A DNA stretch of 64,000 nucleotides from Odiellus spinosus (Eukaryota > Arthropoda > Arachnida > Opiliones > Phalangiidae). The stretch lies in the NCBI GenBank assembly GCA_963920705.1, contig OY987226.1, forward strand, positions 27,908,706 to 27,972,705. Direction: 5' to 3'. The notes under the pieces are model-generated. The model made no database searches and had not been told where the DNA came from. It saw only the letters and a list, made by a program, of their open reading frames with translations. The stretch's first letter is position 1, and every line of letters starts with the position of its first letter. This document shows positions 1-15,300 of this stretch, piece by piece. Made by a program: the position numbers and the translations under genes.

Positions 1-1065
1 AAACCAATTTCCCAAGTATAGATCCACAAATTTCCGAAGTATAAATCCGTAAATTTCCCAAGTATAGATCCACAAATTTCCGAATCGTAGATCCACAAAT
101 TTCCCAAGTATAGATCCACAAATTTCCCAAGTGTAGATCCACAAATTTCCCAAGTTTAGATCCACATATTTCATAAGCATAGATCCACAAATTTCCGAAG
201 TATAGATCCGTAAATTTCCCAAGTATAGATCCACAAATTTCCGAATTGTAGATCCACAAATTTCCCAAGTATAGATCCTCCAATTTCTCAAGTATAGATA
301 CACAAATTTCCGAAGTATAGATCCAAAAATTTCCCAAGTATAGATCCACAAATTTCCCTAAAATAGATCCGCAAGTTTCCCAAGTATAGATCCACAAATT
401 TACCGAGTATAGATACACAAATTTCCCAAGCATTGATCCACAAATTTCCCAAGTATTGATCCGCAAACTTCCGAAGTATAGATCAACAAATTTACCGAGT
501 ATAGATACACAAATTTCCCAAGCATTGATCCACAAATTTCCCAAGTATTGATCCGCAAACTTCCGAAGTATAGATCCGCAAAATTCCCAAGTATAGATCC
601 ACAAATTTTCCAAGTATAGATCCACAAATTTCCCAAGCATAGATCCACAAATTTCCGAAGTATAGATCCGTACATTTCCCAAGTATAGATCCACAAATTT
701 CCCAAGTATTGATCGACAAATTTCACAAGTATATATCCACAAATTTCTCAAGTATAGATCCACAAATTTCCCACGTATAGATCGACAAATTTCCGAAGTA
801 TAGATCCACAAATTTCCCAAGCATAGATCCACCAATTTCCCAAGTATAGATCCACAAATTTCTCAAGTATAGATCGACAAATTTCCCAAGTATAGATCCA
901 TAAATTTTCCATGTATAGATCCACAAATTCCCAAAGTATATATCCACAAATTTCCCGAGTATAGATCGGCAAAATTCCATGGTATAGATAGACAAATTTC
1001 AGAAGTGTAGATCGACAAATTTCCCAAGTATAGATCTACAAATTTCCCAAGTATTGATCGACAAA

Positions 1066-4000
1066 TTTCACAAGTATATATCCACAAATTTCTCAAGTAT
1101 ATATCCACAAATTTCTCAAGTATAGATCCACAAATTTCCCAAGTATAGATCCACAAATTTCCGAAGTATAGATCCGAAAATTTCCAAGAATAGATCCACC
1201 AATTTCCCAAGTATAGATCCACAAATTTCCCAAGAATAGATCGACAAATTAACGAAGTATAGATCCACCGATTTCCCAAGTATAGATCCAAATTTCCCAA
1301 GTATAGATCCACAAATTTCCCAAGCATAGATCCACAAATTTCCCAAGTATAGATCCACAAATTTCCCAAATATAGATCCACAAATTTCCCAAGTATAGAT
1401 CCACAAATTTCCCAAGTATTGATCGAGAAATTTCCCAAGCATTGATCAACAAATTTCCCAAGTATAGATCCGCAAATTTCCGAAGTAAAGATCCACAAAT
1501 TTCCCAAGTATAGATCCACAAATTTCCCAAGCATAGATCCACAAATTTCCGAAGTATAGATCCGTACATTTCCCAAGATAGATCCACAAATTTCCCCCAG
1601 TACATATCCACAAATTTTCCAAGTATAGATCCACAAATTTCTAAAGCATTGATCCACAAATTTCCCAAGTATAGATCCACAAATTTCCCAAGCATAGATC
1701 CACAAATTTCCCAAGTATAGATAAACAAATTTCCCAAGCATAGATCCACAAATTTCCCAAGTATAGATGCACAAATTTCCCAAGCATAGATGCACAAATT
1801 TCCCAAGTATAGATCCACAAATTTCCCAAATATAGATCCACAAATTTCCCAAGTATAGATCCACAAATTTCCCGAGTATAGATCCGCAAATTTCCCAGGT
1901 GTAGATCCACAAATTTCCCAATTATAGATACACAAATTTCCCAAGTATTGATCGAGAAATTTCCCAAGTATTGATCGACAAATTTCCCAAGTATTGATCG
2001 ACAAATTTCCCTAGTATAGATAAACCAATTTCCCAAGTAAAGATCCACAAATTTCCTAAGTATAGATCCGTAAATTTCCCAAGTATAGATCCACAAATTT
2101 CCGAATCGTAGATCCACAAATTTCCCAAGTATAGATCCACAAATTTCCCAAGTATAGATCCACAAATTTCCCAAGTTTAGATCCACAAATTTCATAAGCA
2201 TAGATCCACAAATTTCCGAAGTATAGATCCGTAAATTTCCCAAGTATAGATCCACAAATTTCCGAATTGTAGATCCACAAATTTCCCAAGTATAGATCCT
2301 CCAATTTCTTAAGTATAGATACACAAATTTCCGAAGTATAGATCCAAAAATTTCCCAAGTATAGATCCACAAATTTCCCGAGTATAGATCCGCAAGTTTC
2401 CCAAGTATAGATCCACAAATTTACCGAGTATAGATACACAAATTTCCCAAGCATTGATCCACAAATTTCCCAAGTATTGATCCGCAAACTTCCGAAGTAT
2501 AGATCCGCAAAATTCCCAAGTATAGATCCACAAATTTTCCAAGTATAGATCCACAAATTTCACAAGTATTGATCGACAAATTTCACAAGTATATATCCAC
2601 AAATTTCTCAAGTATATATCCACAAATTTCTCAAGTATAGATCCACAAATTTCCGAAGTATAGATCCGAAAATTTCCAAGAATAGATCCACCAATTTCCC
2701 AAGTATAGATCCACAAATTTCCCAAGAATAGATCGACAAATTAACGAAGTATAGATCCACCGATTTCCCAAGTATAGATCCAAATTTCCCAAGTATAGAT
2801 CCACAAATTTCCCAAGCATAGATCCACAAATTTCCCAAGTATAGATCCACAAATTTCCCAAATATAGATCCACAAATTTCCCAAGTATAGATCCACAAAT
2901 TTCCCAAGTATTGATCGAGAAATTTCCCAAGCATTGATCAACAAATTTCCCAAGTATAGATCCGCAAATTTCCGAAGTAAAGATCCACAAATTTCCCAAG
3001 TATAGATCCACAAATTTCCCAAGCATAGATCCACAAATTTCCGAAGTATAGATCCGTACATTTCCCAAGATAGATCCACAAATTTCCCCCAGTACATATC
3101 CACAAATTTTCCAAGTATAGATCCACAAATTTCTAAAGCATTGATCCACAAATTTCCCAAGTATAGATCCACAAATTTCCCAAGCATAGATCCACAAATT
3201 TCCCAAGTATAGATTCACAAATTTCCCAAGCATAGATCCACAAATTTCCCAAGTATAGATGCACAAATTTCCCAAGCATAGATGCACAAATTTCCCAAGT
3301 ATAGATCCACAAATTTCCCAAATATAGATCCACAAATTTCCCAAGTATAGATCCACAAATTTCCCGAGTATAGATCCGCAAATTTCCCAGGTGTAGATCC
3401 ACAAATTTCCCAATTATAGATACACAAATTTCCCAAGTATTGATCGAGAAATTTCCCAAGTATTGATCGACAAATTTCCCAAGTATTGATCGACAAATTT
3501 CCCTAGTATAGATAAACCAATTTCCCAAGTAAAGATCCACAAATTTCCTAAGTATAGATCCGTAAATTTCCCAAGTATAGATCCACAAATTTCCGAATCG
3601 TAGATCCACAAATTTCCCAAGTATAGATCCACAAATTTCCCAAGTATAGATCCACAAATTTCCCAAGTTTAGATCCACAAATTTCATAAGCATAGATCCA
3701 CAAATTTCCGAAGTATAGATCCGTAAATTTCCCAAGTATAGATCCACAAATTTCCGAATTGTAGATCCACAAATTTCCCAAGTATAGATCCTCCAATTTC
3801 TTAAGTATAGATACACAAATTTCCGAAGTATAGATCCAAAAATTTCCCAAGTATAGATCCACAAATTTCCCGAGTATAGATCCGCAAGTTTCCCAAGTAT
3901 AGATCCACAAATTTACCGAGTATAGATACACAAATTTCCCAAGCATTGATCCACAAATTTCCCAAGTATTGATCCGCAAACTTCCGAAGTATAGATCCGC

Positions 4001-5633
4001 AAAATTCCCAAGTATAGATCCACAAATTTTCCAAGTATAGATCCACAAATTTCCCAAGTATTGATCGACAAATTTCACAAGTATATATCCACAAATTTCT
4101 CAAGTATATATCCACAAATTTCTCAAGTATAGATCCACAAATTTCCCAAGTATAGATCCACAAATTTCCGAAGTATAGATCCGAAAATTTCCAAGAATAG
4201 ATCCACCAATTTCCCAAGTATAGATCCACAAATTTCCCAAGAATAGATCGACAAATTAACGAAGTATAGATCCACCGATTTCCCAAGTATAGATCCAAAT
4301 TTCCCAAGTATAGATCCACAAATTTCCCAAGCATAGATCCACAAATTTCCCAAGTATAGATCCACAAATTTCCCAAATATAGATCCACAAATTTCCCAAG
4401 TATAGATCCACAAATTTCCCAAGTATTGATCGAGAAATTTCCCAAGCATTGATCAACAAATTTCCCAAGTATAGATCCGCAAATTTCCGAAGTAAAGATC
4501 CACAAATTTCCCAAGTATAGATCCACAAATTTCCCAAGCATAGATCCACAAATTTCCGAAGTATAGATCCGTACATTTCCCAAGATAGATCCACAAATTT
4601 CCCCCAGTACATATCCACAAATTTTCCAAGTATAGATCCACAAATTTCTAAAGCATTGATCCACAAATTTCCCAAGTATAGATCCACAAATTTCCCAAGC
4701 ATAGATCCACAAATTTCCCAAGTATAGATCCACAAATTTCCCAAGCATAGATCCACAAATTTCCCAAGTATAGATGCACAAATTTCCCAAGCATAGATGC
4801 ACAAATTTCCCAAGTATAGATCCACAAATTTCCCAAATATAGATCCACAAATTTCCCAAGTATAGATCCACAAATTTCCCGAGTATAGATCCGCAAATTT
4901 CCCAGGTGTAGATCCACAAATTTCCCAATTATAGATACACAAATTTCCCAAGTATTGATCGAGAAATTTCCCAAGTATTGATCGACAAATTTCCCAAGTA
5001 TTGATCGACAAATTTCCCTAGTATAGATAAACCAATTTCCCAAGTAAAGATCCACAAATTTCCTAAGTATAGATCCGTAAATTTCCCAAGTATAGATCCA
5101 CAAATTTCCGAATCGTAGATCCACAAATTTCCCAAGTATAGATCCACAAATTTCCCAAGTATAGATCCACAAATTTCCCAAGTTTAGATCCACAAATTTC
5201 ATAAGCATAGATCCACAAATTTCCGAAGTATAGATCCGTAAATTTCCCAAGTATAGATCCACAAATTTCCGAATTGTAGATCCACAAATTTCCCAAGTAT
5301 AGATCCTCCAATTTCTTAAGTATAGATACACAAATTTCCGAAGTATAGATCCAAAAATTTCCCAAGTATAGATCCACAAATTTCCCGAGTATAGATCCGC
5401 AATTTTCCCAAGTATAGATCCACAAATTTACCGAGTATAGATACACAAATTTCCCAAGCATTGATCCACAAATTTCCCAAGTATTGATCCGCAAACTTCC
5501 GAAGTATAGATCCGCAAAATTCCCAAGTATAGATCCACAAATTTCCCAAGCATAGATCCACAAATTTCCGAAGTATAGATCCGTACATTTCCAGAGTATA
5601 GATCCACAAATTTCCCAAGTATTGATCGACAAA
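1066..5633. repeat. Higher-order repeat, about 1.5 kb, three tandem copies
   Basis: The junction word TTTCACAAGTATATATCC recurs at 1,066, 2,581, 4,073 and 5,634, giving copies of 1,515, 1,492 and 1,561 bp. Within each copy the variant monomers come in the same order. For example, the AAGCATTGATCAAC unit near 1,436 recurs near 2,929 and 4,444. The second copy lacks one 23-bp monomer near 2,645, which accounts for the 1,492 versus 1,515 difference. The third copy gains about two monomers at its right end. Apart from this only scattered single-base differences are seen. A diverged partial fourth copy is recognisable at about 6,680-7,860. Confidence 0.85.
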
Positions 5634-8600
5634 TTTCACAAGTATATATCCACAAATTTCTCAAGTATAGATCCACAAATTTCCCACGTATAGATCGACA
5701 AATTTCCGAAGTATAGTTCCACCAATTTCCCAAGCATAGACCCACAAATATCAAAAGTATAGATCCACAAATTTCTCAAGTATAGATCGACAAATTTCCC
5801 AGGTATAGATCCACAAATTCCCAAAGTATATATCCACAAATTTCCCGAGTATAGATCGGCAAATTTCCATGGTATAGATAGACAAATTTCAGAAGTATAG
5901 ATCGACAAATTTCCCAAGTATAGATCCACAAATTTCCCAAGTATAGATCCACAAATTTTCCAAGTATAGATCCACAAATTTCCCAAGCATAGATCCACAA
6001 ATTTCCGAAGTATAGATCCGTTCATTTCCCAAGTATAGATCCACAATTTTCCCAAGTATTGATCGACAAATTTCACAAGTATATATCCACAAATTTCTCA
6101 AGTATAGATCCACAAATTTCCCACGTATAGATCGACAAATTTCCGAAGTATAGATCCACAAATTTCCCAAGCATAGATCCACCAATTTCCCAAGTATAGA
6201 TCCACAAATTTCTCAAGTATAGATCGACAAATTTCCCAAGTATAGATCCACAAATTCCCAAAGTATATATCCACAAATTTCCCGAGTATAGATCGGCAAA
6301 ATTCCATGGTATAGATAGACAAATTTCAGAAGTGTAGATCGACAAATTTCCCAAGTATAGATCTACAAATTTCCCAAGTATTGATCGACAAATTTCACAA
6401 GTATATATCCACAAATTTCTCAAGTATATATCCACAAATTTCCCAAGTATAGATCCACAAATTTCCCAAGTATAGATCCACAAATTTCCGAAGTATAGAT
6501 CCGAAAATTTCCAAGAATAGATCCACAAATTTCAGAAGTATAGATCCACAAATTTTAAAAGTATAGATCCACAAATTTTAAAAGTATAGATCCACAAATT
6601 TCCCAAGTATAGATCCACAAATTTCCCAAGTATAGATCCACAAATTTCCCAAGTATAGATCCACCAATTTCCCAAGTATAGATCCACAAATTTCCCAAGA
6701 ATAGATAGACAAATTAACGAAGTATAGATCCACCGATTTCCCAAGTATAGATCCAAATTTCCCAAGTATAGATCCACAAATTTCCCAAGCATAGATCCAC
6801 AAATTTCCCAAGTATAGATCCACAAATTTCCCAAGTATTGATCGAGAAATTTCCCAAGCATTGATCAACAAATTTCCCAAGTATAGATCCGCAAATTTCC
6901 GAAGTAAAGATCCACAAATTTCCCAAGTATAGATCCACAAATTTCCCAAGCATAGATCCACAAATTTCCGAAATATAGATCCGTACATTTCCCAAGATAG
7001 ATCCACAAATTTCCCCAAGTACATATCCACAAATTTTCCAAGTATAGATCCACAAATTTCTAAAGCATTGATCCACAAATTTCCCAAGTATAGATCCACA
7101 AATTTCCCAAGCATAGATCCACAAATTTCCCAAGTATAGATCCACAAATTTCCCAAGCATAGATCCACAAATTTCCCAAGTATAGATGCTCAAATTTCCC
7201 AAGCATAGATGCACAAATTTCCCAAGTATAGATCCACAAATTTCCCAAATATAGATCCACAAATTTCCCAAGTATAGATCCACAAATTTCCCGAGTATAG
7301 ATCCGCAAATTTCCCAGGTGTAGATCCACAAATTTCCCAATTATAGATACACAAATTTCCCAAGTATTGATCGAGAAATTTCCCAAGTATTGATCGACAA
7401 ATTTCCCAAGTATTGATCGACAAATTTCCCTAGTATAGATAAACCAATTTCCCAAGTAAAGATCCACAAATTTCCTAAGTATAGATCCGTAAATTTCCCA
7501 AGTATAGATCCACAAATTTCCGAATCGTAGATCCACAAATTTCCCAAGTATAGATCCACAAATTTCCCAAGTATAGATCCACAAATTTCCGAAGTATAGA
7601 TCCAAAATTTTCCCAAGTATAGATCCACAAATTTCCCGAGTATAGATCCGCAAGTTTCCCAAGTATAGATCCACAAATTTACCGAGTATAGATACACAAA
7701 TTTCCCAAGCATTGATCCACAAATTTCCCAAGTATTGATCCGCAAACTTCCGAAGTATAGATCCGCAAAATTCCCAAGTATAGATCCACAAATTTTCCAA
7801 GTATAGATCCACAAATTTCCCAAGCATAGATCCACAAATTTCCGAAGTATAGATCCGTACATTTCCAGAGTATAGATCGACAAATTTCACAAGTATATAT
7901 CCACAAATTTCTCAAGTATAGATCCACAAATTTCCCACGTATAGATCGACAAATTTCCGAAGTATAGTTCCACCAATTTCCCAAGCATAGACCCACAAAT
8001 ATCAAAAGTATAGATCCACAAATTTCTCAAGTATAGATCGACAAATTTCCCAAGTATAGATCCACAAATTCCCAAAGTATATATCCACAAATTTCCCGAG
8101 TATAGATCGGCAAATTTCCATGGTATAGATAGACAAATTTCAGAAGTATAGATCGACAAATTTCCCAAGTATAGATCCACAAATTTACCAAGTATAGATC
8201 TACAAATTTCCCAAGTATTGATCGACAAATTTCACAAGTATATATCCACAAATTTCTCAAGTATAGATCCACAAATTTCCCAAGCATAGATCCACAAATT
8301 TCCCAAGTATAGATCCACAAATTTCCCAAGCATAGATCCACAAATTTCCCAAGTATAGATGCACAAATTTCCCAAGCATAGATGCACAAATTTCCCAAGC
8401 ATAGATGCACAAATTTCCCAAGTATAGATCCACAAATTTCCCAAATATAGATCCACAAATTTCCCAAGTATAGATCTACAAATTTCCCGAGTATAGATCC
8501 GCAAATTTCCCAGGTGTAGATCCACAAATTTCCCAATTATAGATACACAAATTTCCCAAGTATTGATCGACAAATTTCCCAAGTATTGATCGACAAATTT

Positions 8601-11600
8601 CCCAAGTATTGATCGACAAATTTCCCAAGTATTGATCGACAAATTTCCCTAGTATAGATAAACCAATTTCCCAAGTATAGATCCACAAATTTCCTAAGTA
8701 TAGATCCGTAAATTTCCCAAGTATAGATCCACAAATTTCCGAATCGTAGATCCACAAATTTCCCAAGTATAGATCCACAAATTTCCCAATTATAGATCCA
8801 CAAATTTCCCAAGTTTAGATCCACAAATATCATAAGCATAGATCCACAAATTTCCGAAGTATAGATCCGTAAATTTCCCAAGTATAGATCCACAAATTTC
8901 CGAATTGTAGATCCACAAATTTCCCAAGTATAGATCCTCCAATTTCTTAAGTATAGATACACAAATTTCCGAAGTATAGATCCAAAAATTTCCCAAGTAT
9001 AGATCCACAAATTTCCCGAGTATAGATCCGCATGTTTCCCAAGTATAGATCCACAAATTTACCGAGTATAGATACACAAATTTCCCAAGCATTGATCCAC
9101 AAATTTCCCAAGTATTGATCCGCAAACTTCCGAAGTATAGATCCGCAAAATTCCCAAGTATAGATCCACAAATTTTCCAAGTATAGATCCACAAATTTCC
9201 CAAGCATAGATCCACAAATTTCCGAAGTATAGATCCGTACATTTCCCAAGTATAGATCCACAAATTTCCCAAGTATTGATCGACAAATTTCACAAGTATA
9301 TATCCACAAATTTCTCAAGTATAGATCCACAAATTTCCCACGTATAGATCGACAAATTTCCGAAGTATAGTTCCACCAATTTCCCAAGCATAGACCCACA
9401 AATATCAAAAGTATAGATCCACAAATTTCTCAAGTATAGATCGACAAATTTCCCAAGTATAGATCCATAAATTTCCCAAGTATATATCCACAAATTTCCC
9501 GAGTATAGATCGTCAAATTTCCATGGTATAGATAGACAAATTTCAGAAGTATAGATCGACAAATTTCCCAAGTATAGATCCACAAATTTCCCAAGTATAG
9601 ATCTACAAATTTCCCAAGTATTGATCGACAAATTTCACAAGTATATATCCACAAATTTCTCAAGTATATATCCACAAATTTCTCAAGTATAGATCCACAA
9701 ATTTCCCAAGTATAGATCCACAAATTTTAAAAGTATAGATCCACAAATTTCCCAAGTATAGATCCACAAATTTCCCAAGTATAGATCCACAAATTTCCCA
9801 AGTATAGATCCACCAATTTCCCAAGTATTGATCCACAAATTTCCCAAGAATAGATCGACAAATTTACGAAGTATAGATCCACCGATTTCCCAAGCATAGA
9901 TCCACAAATTTCCCAAGCATAGATCCACAAATTTTCCAAGTATAGATGCACAAATTTCCCAAGCATAGATGCACAAATTTCCCAAGTATAGATCCACAAA
10001 TTTCCCAAATATAGATCCACAAATTTCCCAAGTATAGATCCACAAATTTCCCAAGTATTGATCGAGAAATTTCCCAAGCATTGATCAACAAATTTCCCAA
10101 GTTTAGATCCGCAAATTTCCGAAGTAAAGATCCACAAATTTCCCAAGTATAGATCCACAAATTTTCCAAGTATAGATCCACAAATTTCCCAAGCATAGAT
10201 CCGTACATTTCCCAAGATAGATCCACAAATTTCCCAAGTACATATCCGCAAATTTCCCAAGTGTAGATCCACAAATTTCCCAATTATAGATACACAAATT
10301 TCCCAAGTATTGATCGAGAAATTTCCCAAGTATTGATCGAGAAATTTCCCAAGTATAGATCGACAAATTTCCCTAGTATAGATAAACCAATTTCCCAAGT
10401 ATAGATCCACAAATTTCCGAAGTATAGATCCGTAAATTTCCCAAGTATAGATCCACAAATTTTCGAATCGTAGATCCACAAATTTCCCAAGTATAGATCC
10501 ACAAATTTCCCAAGTATAGATCCACAAATTTCCCAAGTTTAGATCCACAAATTTCATAAGCATAGATCCACAAATTTCCGAAGTATAGATCCGTAAATTT
10601 CCCAAGTATAGATCCACAAATTTCCGAATTGTAGATCCACAAATTTCCCAAGTATAGATCCTCCAATTTCTCAAGTATAGATACACAAATTTCCGAAGTA
10701 TAGATCCAAAAATTTCCCAAGTATAGATCCACAAATTTCCCGAGTATAGATCCGCAAGTTTCCCAAGTATAGATCCACAAATTTACCGAGTATAGATACA
10801 CAAATTTCCCAAGCATTGATCCGCAAAATTCCCAAGTAAAGATCCACAAATTTCCCAAGTATAGATCCACAAATTTTCCAAGTATAGATCCACAAATTTC
10901 CCAAGCATAGATCCGTACATTTCCCAAGATGGATCCACAAATTTCCCAAGTACATATCCGCAAATTTCCCAAGTGTAGATCCACAAATTTCCCAATTATA
11001 GATACACAAATTTCCCAAGTATTGATCGAGAAATTTCCCAAGTATTGATCGACAAATTTCCCAAGTATAGATCGACAAATTTCCCTAGTATAGATAAACC
11101 AATTTCCCAAGTATAGATCCACAAATTTCCGAAGTATAGATCCGTAAATTTCCCAAGTATAGATCCACAAATTTCCGAATCGTAGATCCACAAATTTCCC
11201 AAGTATAGATCCACAAATTTCCCAAGTATAGATCCACAAATTTCCCAATTATAGATCCACAAATTTCCCAAGTTTAGATCCACAAATTTCATAAGCATAG
11301 ATCCGTAAATTTCCCAAGTATATATCCACAAATTTCCGAAATGTAGATCCACAAATTTCCCAAGTATAGATCCTCCAATTTCTCAAGTATAGATACACAA
11401 ATTTCCGAAGTATAGATCCAAAAATTTCCCAAGTATAGATCCACAAATTTCCCGAGTATAGATCCGCAAGTTTCCCAAGTATAGATCCACAAATTTACCG
11501 AGTATAGATACACAAATTTCCCAAGCATTGATCCACAAACTTCCGAAGTATAGATCCGCAAAATTCCCAAGTATAGATCCACAAATTTTCCAAGTATAGA

Positions 11601-12350
11601 TCCACAAATTTCCCAAGCATAGATCCACAAATTTCCGAAGTATAGATCCGTACATTTCCCAAGTATAGATCCACAAATTTCTAAAGCATTGATCCACAAA
11701 TTTCCCAAGTATAGATCCACAAATTTCCCAAGCATAGATCCACAAATTTCCCAAGCATAGATCCACAAATTTCCCAAGTATAGATGCACAAATTTCCCAA
11801 GCATAGATGCACAAATTTCCCAAGTATAGATCCACAAATTTCCCAAATATAGATCCACAAATTTCCCGAGTATAGATCCGCAAATTTCCCAGGTGTAGAT
11901 CCACAAATTTCCCAATTATAGATACACAAATTTCCCATGTATTGATCGAGAAATTTCCCAAGTATTGATCGACAAATTTCCCAAGTATAGATCGACAAAT
12001 TTCCCTAGTATAGATAAACCAATTTCCCAAGTATAGATCCACAAATTTCCTAAGTATAGATCCGTAAATTTCCCAAGTATAGATCCACAAATTTCCGAAT
12101 CGTAGATCCACAAATTTCCCAAGTATAGATCCACAAATTTCCCAAGTATAGATCTACAAATTTCCCAATTATAGATCCACAAATTTCCCAAGTTTAGATC
12201 CACAAATTTCATAAGGATAGATCCACAATTTTCCGAAGTATAGATCCGTAAATTTCCCAAGTATAGATCCACAAATTTCCGAATTGTAGATCCACAAATT
12301 TCCCAAGTATAGATACACAAATTTCCGAAGTATAGATCCACAAATTTTAA
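5634..12350. repeat. 23-bp array, mosaic section with partial higher-order copies
   Basis: This stretch is made only of 23-bp variants. The same ordered segments reappear here but in shuffled, partial form. A segment containing TTTCCATGGTATAGATAG occurs near 5,870, 6,300, 8,115 and 9,525. A segment with AATCGTAGATCC then CATAAGCATAG occurs near 8,750-8,840, 10,470-10,560 and 11,180-11,300. The left part (about 6,680-7,860) matches the three-copy 1.5-kb block. No single long period covers the section. It looks like older duplicated material broken up by later unequal exchange. Confidence 0.75.
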
Positions 12351-15300
12351 AAGTATAGATCCACAAATTTCCCAAGTATAGATCACAAATTTCCCAAGTA
12401 TAGATCCACAAATTTCCTAAGTATAGATCCACCAATTTCCCAAGTATAGATCCACAAATTTCCCAAGAATAGATCGACAAATTAACGAAGTATAGATCCA
12501 CCGATTTCCCAAGTATAGATCCAAATTTCTAAAGTATAGATCCACAAATTTCCCAAGCATAGATCCACAAATTTTCCAAGTATAGATCCAGAAATTTCCC
12601 AAATATAGATCCACAAATTTCCCAAGTATAGATCCACAAATTTCCCAAGTATTAATCGAGAAATTTCCCAAGCATTGATCAACAAATTTCCCAAGTATAG
12701 ATCCGCAAATTTCCGAAGTAAAGATCCACAAATCTCCCAAGTATAGATCCACAAATTTCCCAAGCACAGATCCACAAATTTCCGAAGTATAGATCCGTAC
12801 ATTTCCCAAGATAGATCCACAAATTTCCCCAAGTACATATCCACAAATTTTCCAAGTATAGATCCACAAATTTCTAAAGCATTGATCCACAAATTTCCCA
12901 AGTATAGATGCACAAATTTCCCAAGCATAGATGCACAAATTTCCCAAGTATAGATCCACAAATTTCCCAAATATAGATCCACAAATTTCCCAAGTATTGA
13001 TCGACAAATTTCCCAAGTATAGATCGACAAATTTCCCTAGTATAGATAAACCAATTTCCCAAGTATAGATCCACAAATTTCCTAAGTAAAGATCCGTAAA
13101 TTTCCCAAGTATAGATCCGTAAATTTCCCAAGTATAGATCCACAAATTTCCGAATCGTAGATCCACAAATTTCCCAAGTATAGATCCAAAAATTTCCCAA
13201 GTTTAGATCCACAAATTTCATAAGCATAGATCCACAAATTTCCGAAGTATAGATCCGTAAATTTCCCAAGTATAGATCCATAAATTTCCGAATTGTAGAT
13301 CCACAAATTTCCCAAGTATAGATCCTCCAATTTCTCAAGTATAGATACACAAATTTCCGAAGTATAGATCCACAAATTTTAAAAGTATAGATCCACAAAT
13401 TTCCCAAGTATAGATCACAAATTTCCCAAGTATAGATCCACAAATTTCCCAAGTATAGATCCACCAATTTCCCAAGTATAGATCCAGAAATTTCCCAAAT
13501 ATAGATCCACAAATTTCCCAAGTATAGATCCACAAATTTCCCAAGTATTAATCGAGAAATTTCCCAAGCATTGATCAACAAATTTCCCAAGTATAGATCC
13601 ACAAATTTCCCAAGCATAGATCCACAAATTTCCGAAGTATAGATCCGTACATTTTCCAAGATAGATCCACAAATTTCCCCAAGTACATATTAACAAATTT
13701 TCCAAGTATAGATGCACAAATTTCTAAAGCATTGATCCAAAATTTTCCCAAGTATAGATCCACAAATTTCCCAAGCATAGATCCACAAATTTCCCAAGTA
13801 TAGATCCACAAATTTCCCAAGCATAGATCCACAAATTTCCCAAGTATAGATGCACAAATTTGCCAAGCATAGATGCACAAATTTCCCAAGTATAGATCCA
13901 CAAATTTCCCAAATATAGATCCACAAATTTCCCAAGTATAGATCCACAAATTTCCCGAGTATAGATCCGCAAATTTCCCAGGTGTAGATCCACAAATTTC
14001 CCAATTATAGATACACAAATTTCCCAAGTATTGATCGAGAAATTTCCCAAGTATTGATCGACAAATTTCCCAAGTATAGATCGACAAATTTCCCTAGTAT
14101 AGATAAACCAATTTCCCAAGTATAGATCCACAAATTTCCTAAGTATAGATCCGTAAATTTCCCAAGTATAGATCCACAAATTTCCGAATCGTAGATCCAC
14201 AAATTTCCCAAGTATAGATCCACAAATTTCCCAAGTATAGATCCACAAATTTCCCAAGTATAGATCCACAAATTTCCCAAGTTTAGATCCACAAATTTCA
14301 TAAGCATAGATCCGTAAATTTCCCAAGTATAGATCCACAAATTTCCGAAATGTAGATCCACAAATTTCCCAAGTATAGATCCTCCAATTTCTCAAGTATA
14401 GATACACAAATTTCCGAAGTATAGATCCAAAAATTTCCCAAGTATAGATCCACAAATTTACCGAGTATAGATACACAAATTTCCCAAGCATTGATCCACA
14501 AACTTCCGAAGTATAGATCCGCAAAATTCCCAAGTATAGATCCACAAATTTTCCAAGTATAGATCCACAAATTTCCCAAGCATAGATCCACAAATTTCCG
14601 AAGTATAGAACCGTACATTTCTTAAGTATAGATCCACAAATTTCCCAAGTATTGATCGACAAATTTCACAAGTATAGATCCACAAATTTCCCACGTATAG
14701 ATCGACAAATTTCCGAAGTATAGTTCCACCAATTTCCCAAGCATAGACCCACAAATATCAAAAGTATAGATCCACCAATTTCCCAAGTATAGATCCACAA
14801 ATTTCCCAAGTATAGATCACAAATTTCCCAAGTATAGATCCACAAATTTCCTAAGTATAGATCCACCAATTTCCCAAGTATAGATCCACAAATTTCCCAA
14901 GAATAGATCGACAAATTAACGAAGTATAGATCCACCGATTTCCCAAGTATAGATCCAAATTTCTAAAGTATAGATCCACAAATTTCCCAAGCATAGATCC
15001 ACAAATTTTCCAAGTATAGATCCAGAAATTTCCCAAATATAGATCCACAAATTTCCCAAGTATAGATCCACAAATTTCCCAAGTATTAATCGAGAAATTT
15101 CCCAAGCATTGATCAACAAATTTCCCAAGTATAGATCCGCAAATTTCCGAAGTAAAGATCCACAAATCTCCCAAGTATAGATCCACAAATTTCCCAAGCA
15201 CAGATCCACAAATTTCCGAAGTATAGATCCGTACATTTCCCAAGATAGATCCACAAATTTCCCCAAGTACATATCCACAAATTTTCCAAGTATAGATCCA

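Noticed and set aside
863-1921. A 352-codon minus-strand open frame, and many like it up to about 390 codons, as protein-coding genes
   Set aside because: They read the same 23-residue period in every minus-strand frame, overlap one another in different frames, begin at AAGCATAG-type variants and have no unique domain. The stop-free monomer explains them fully.
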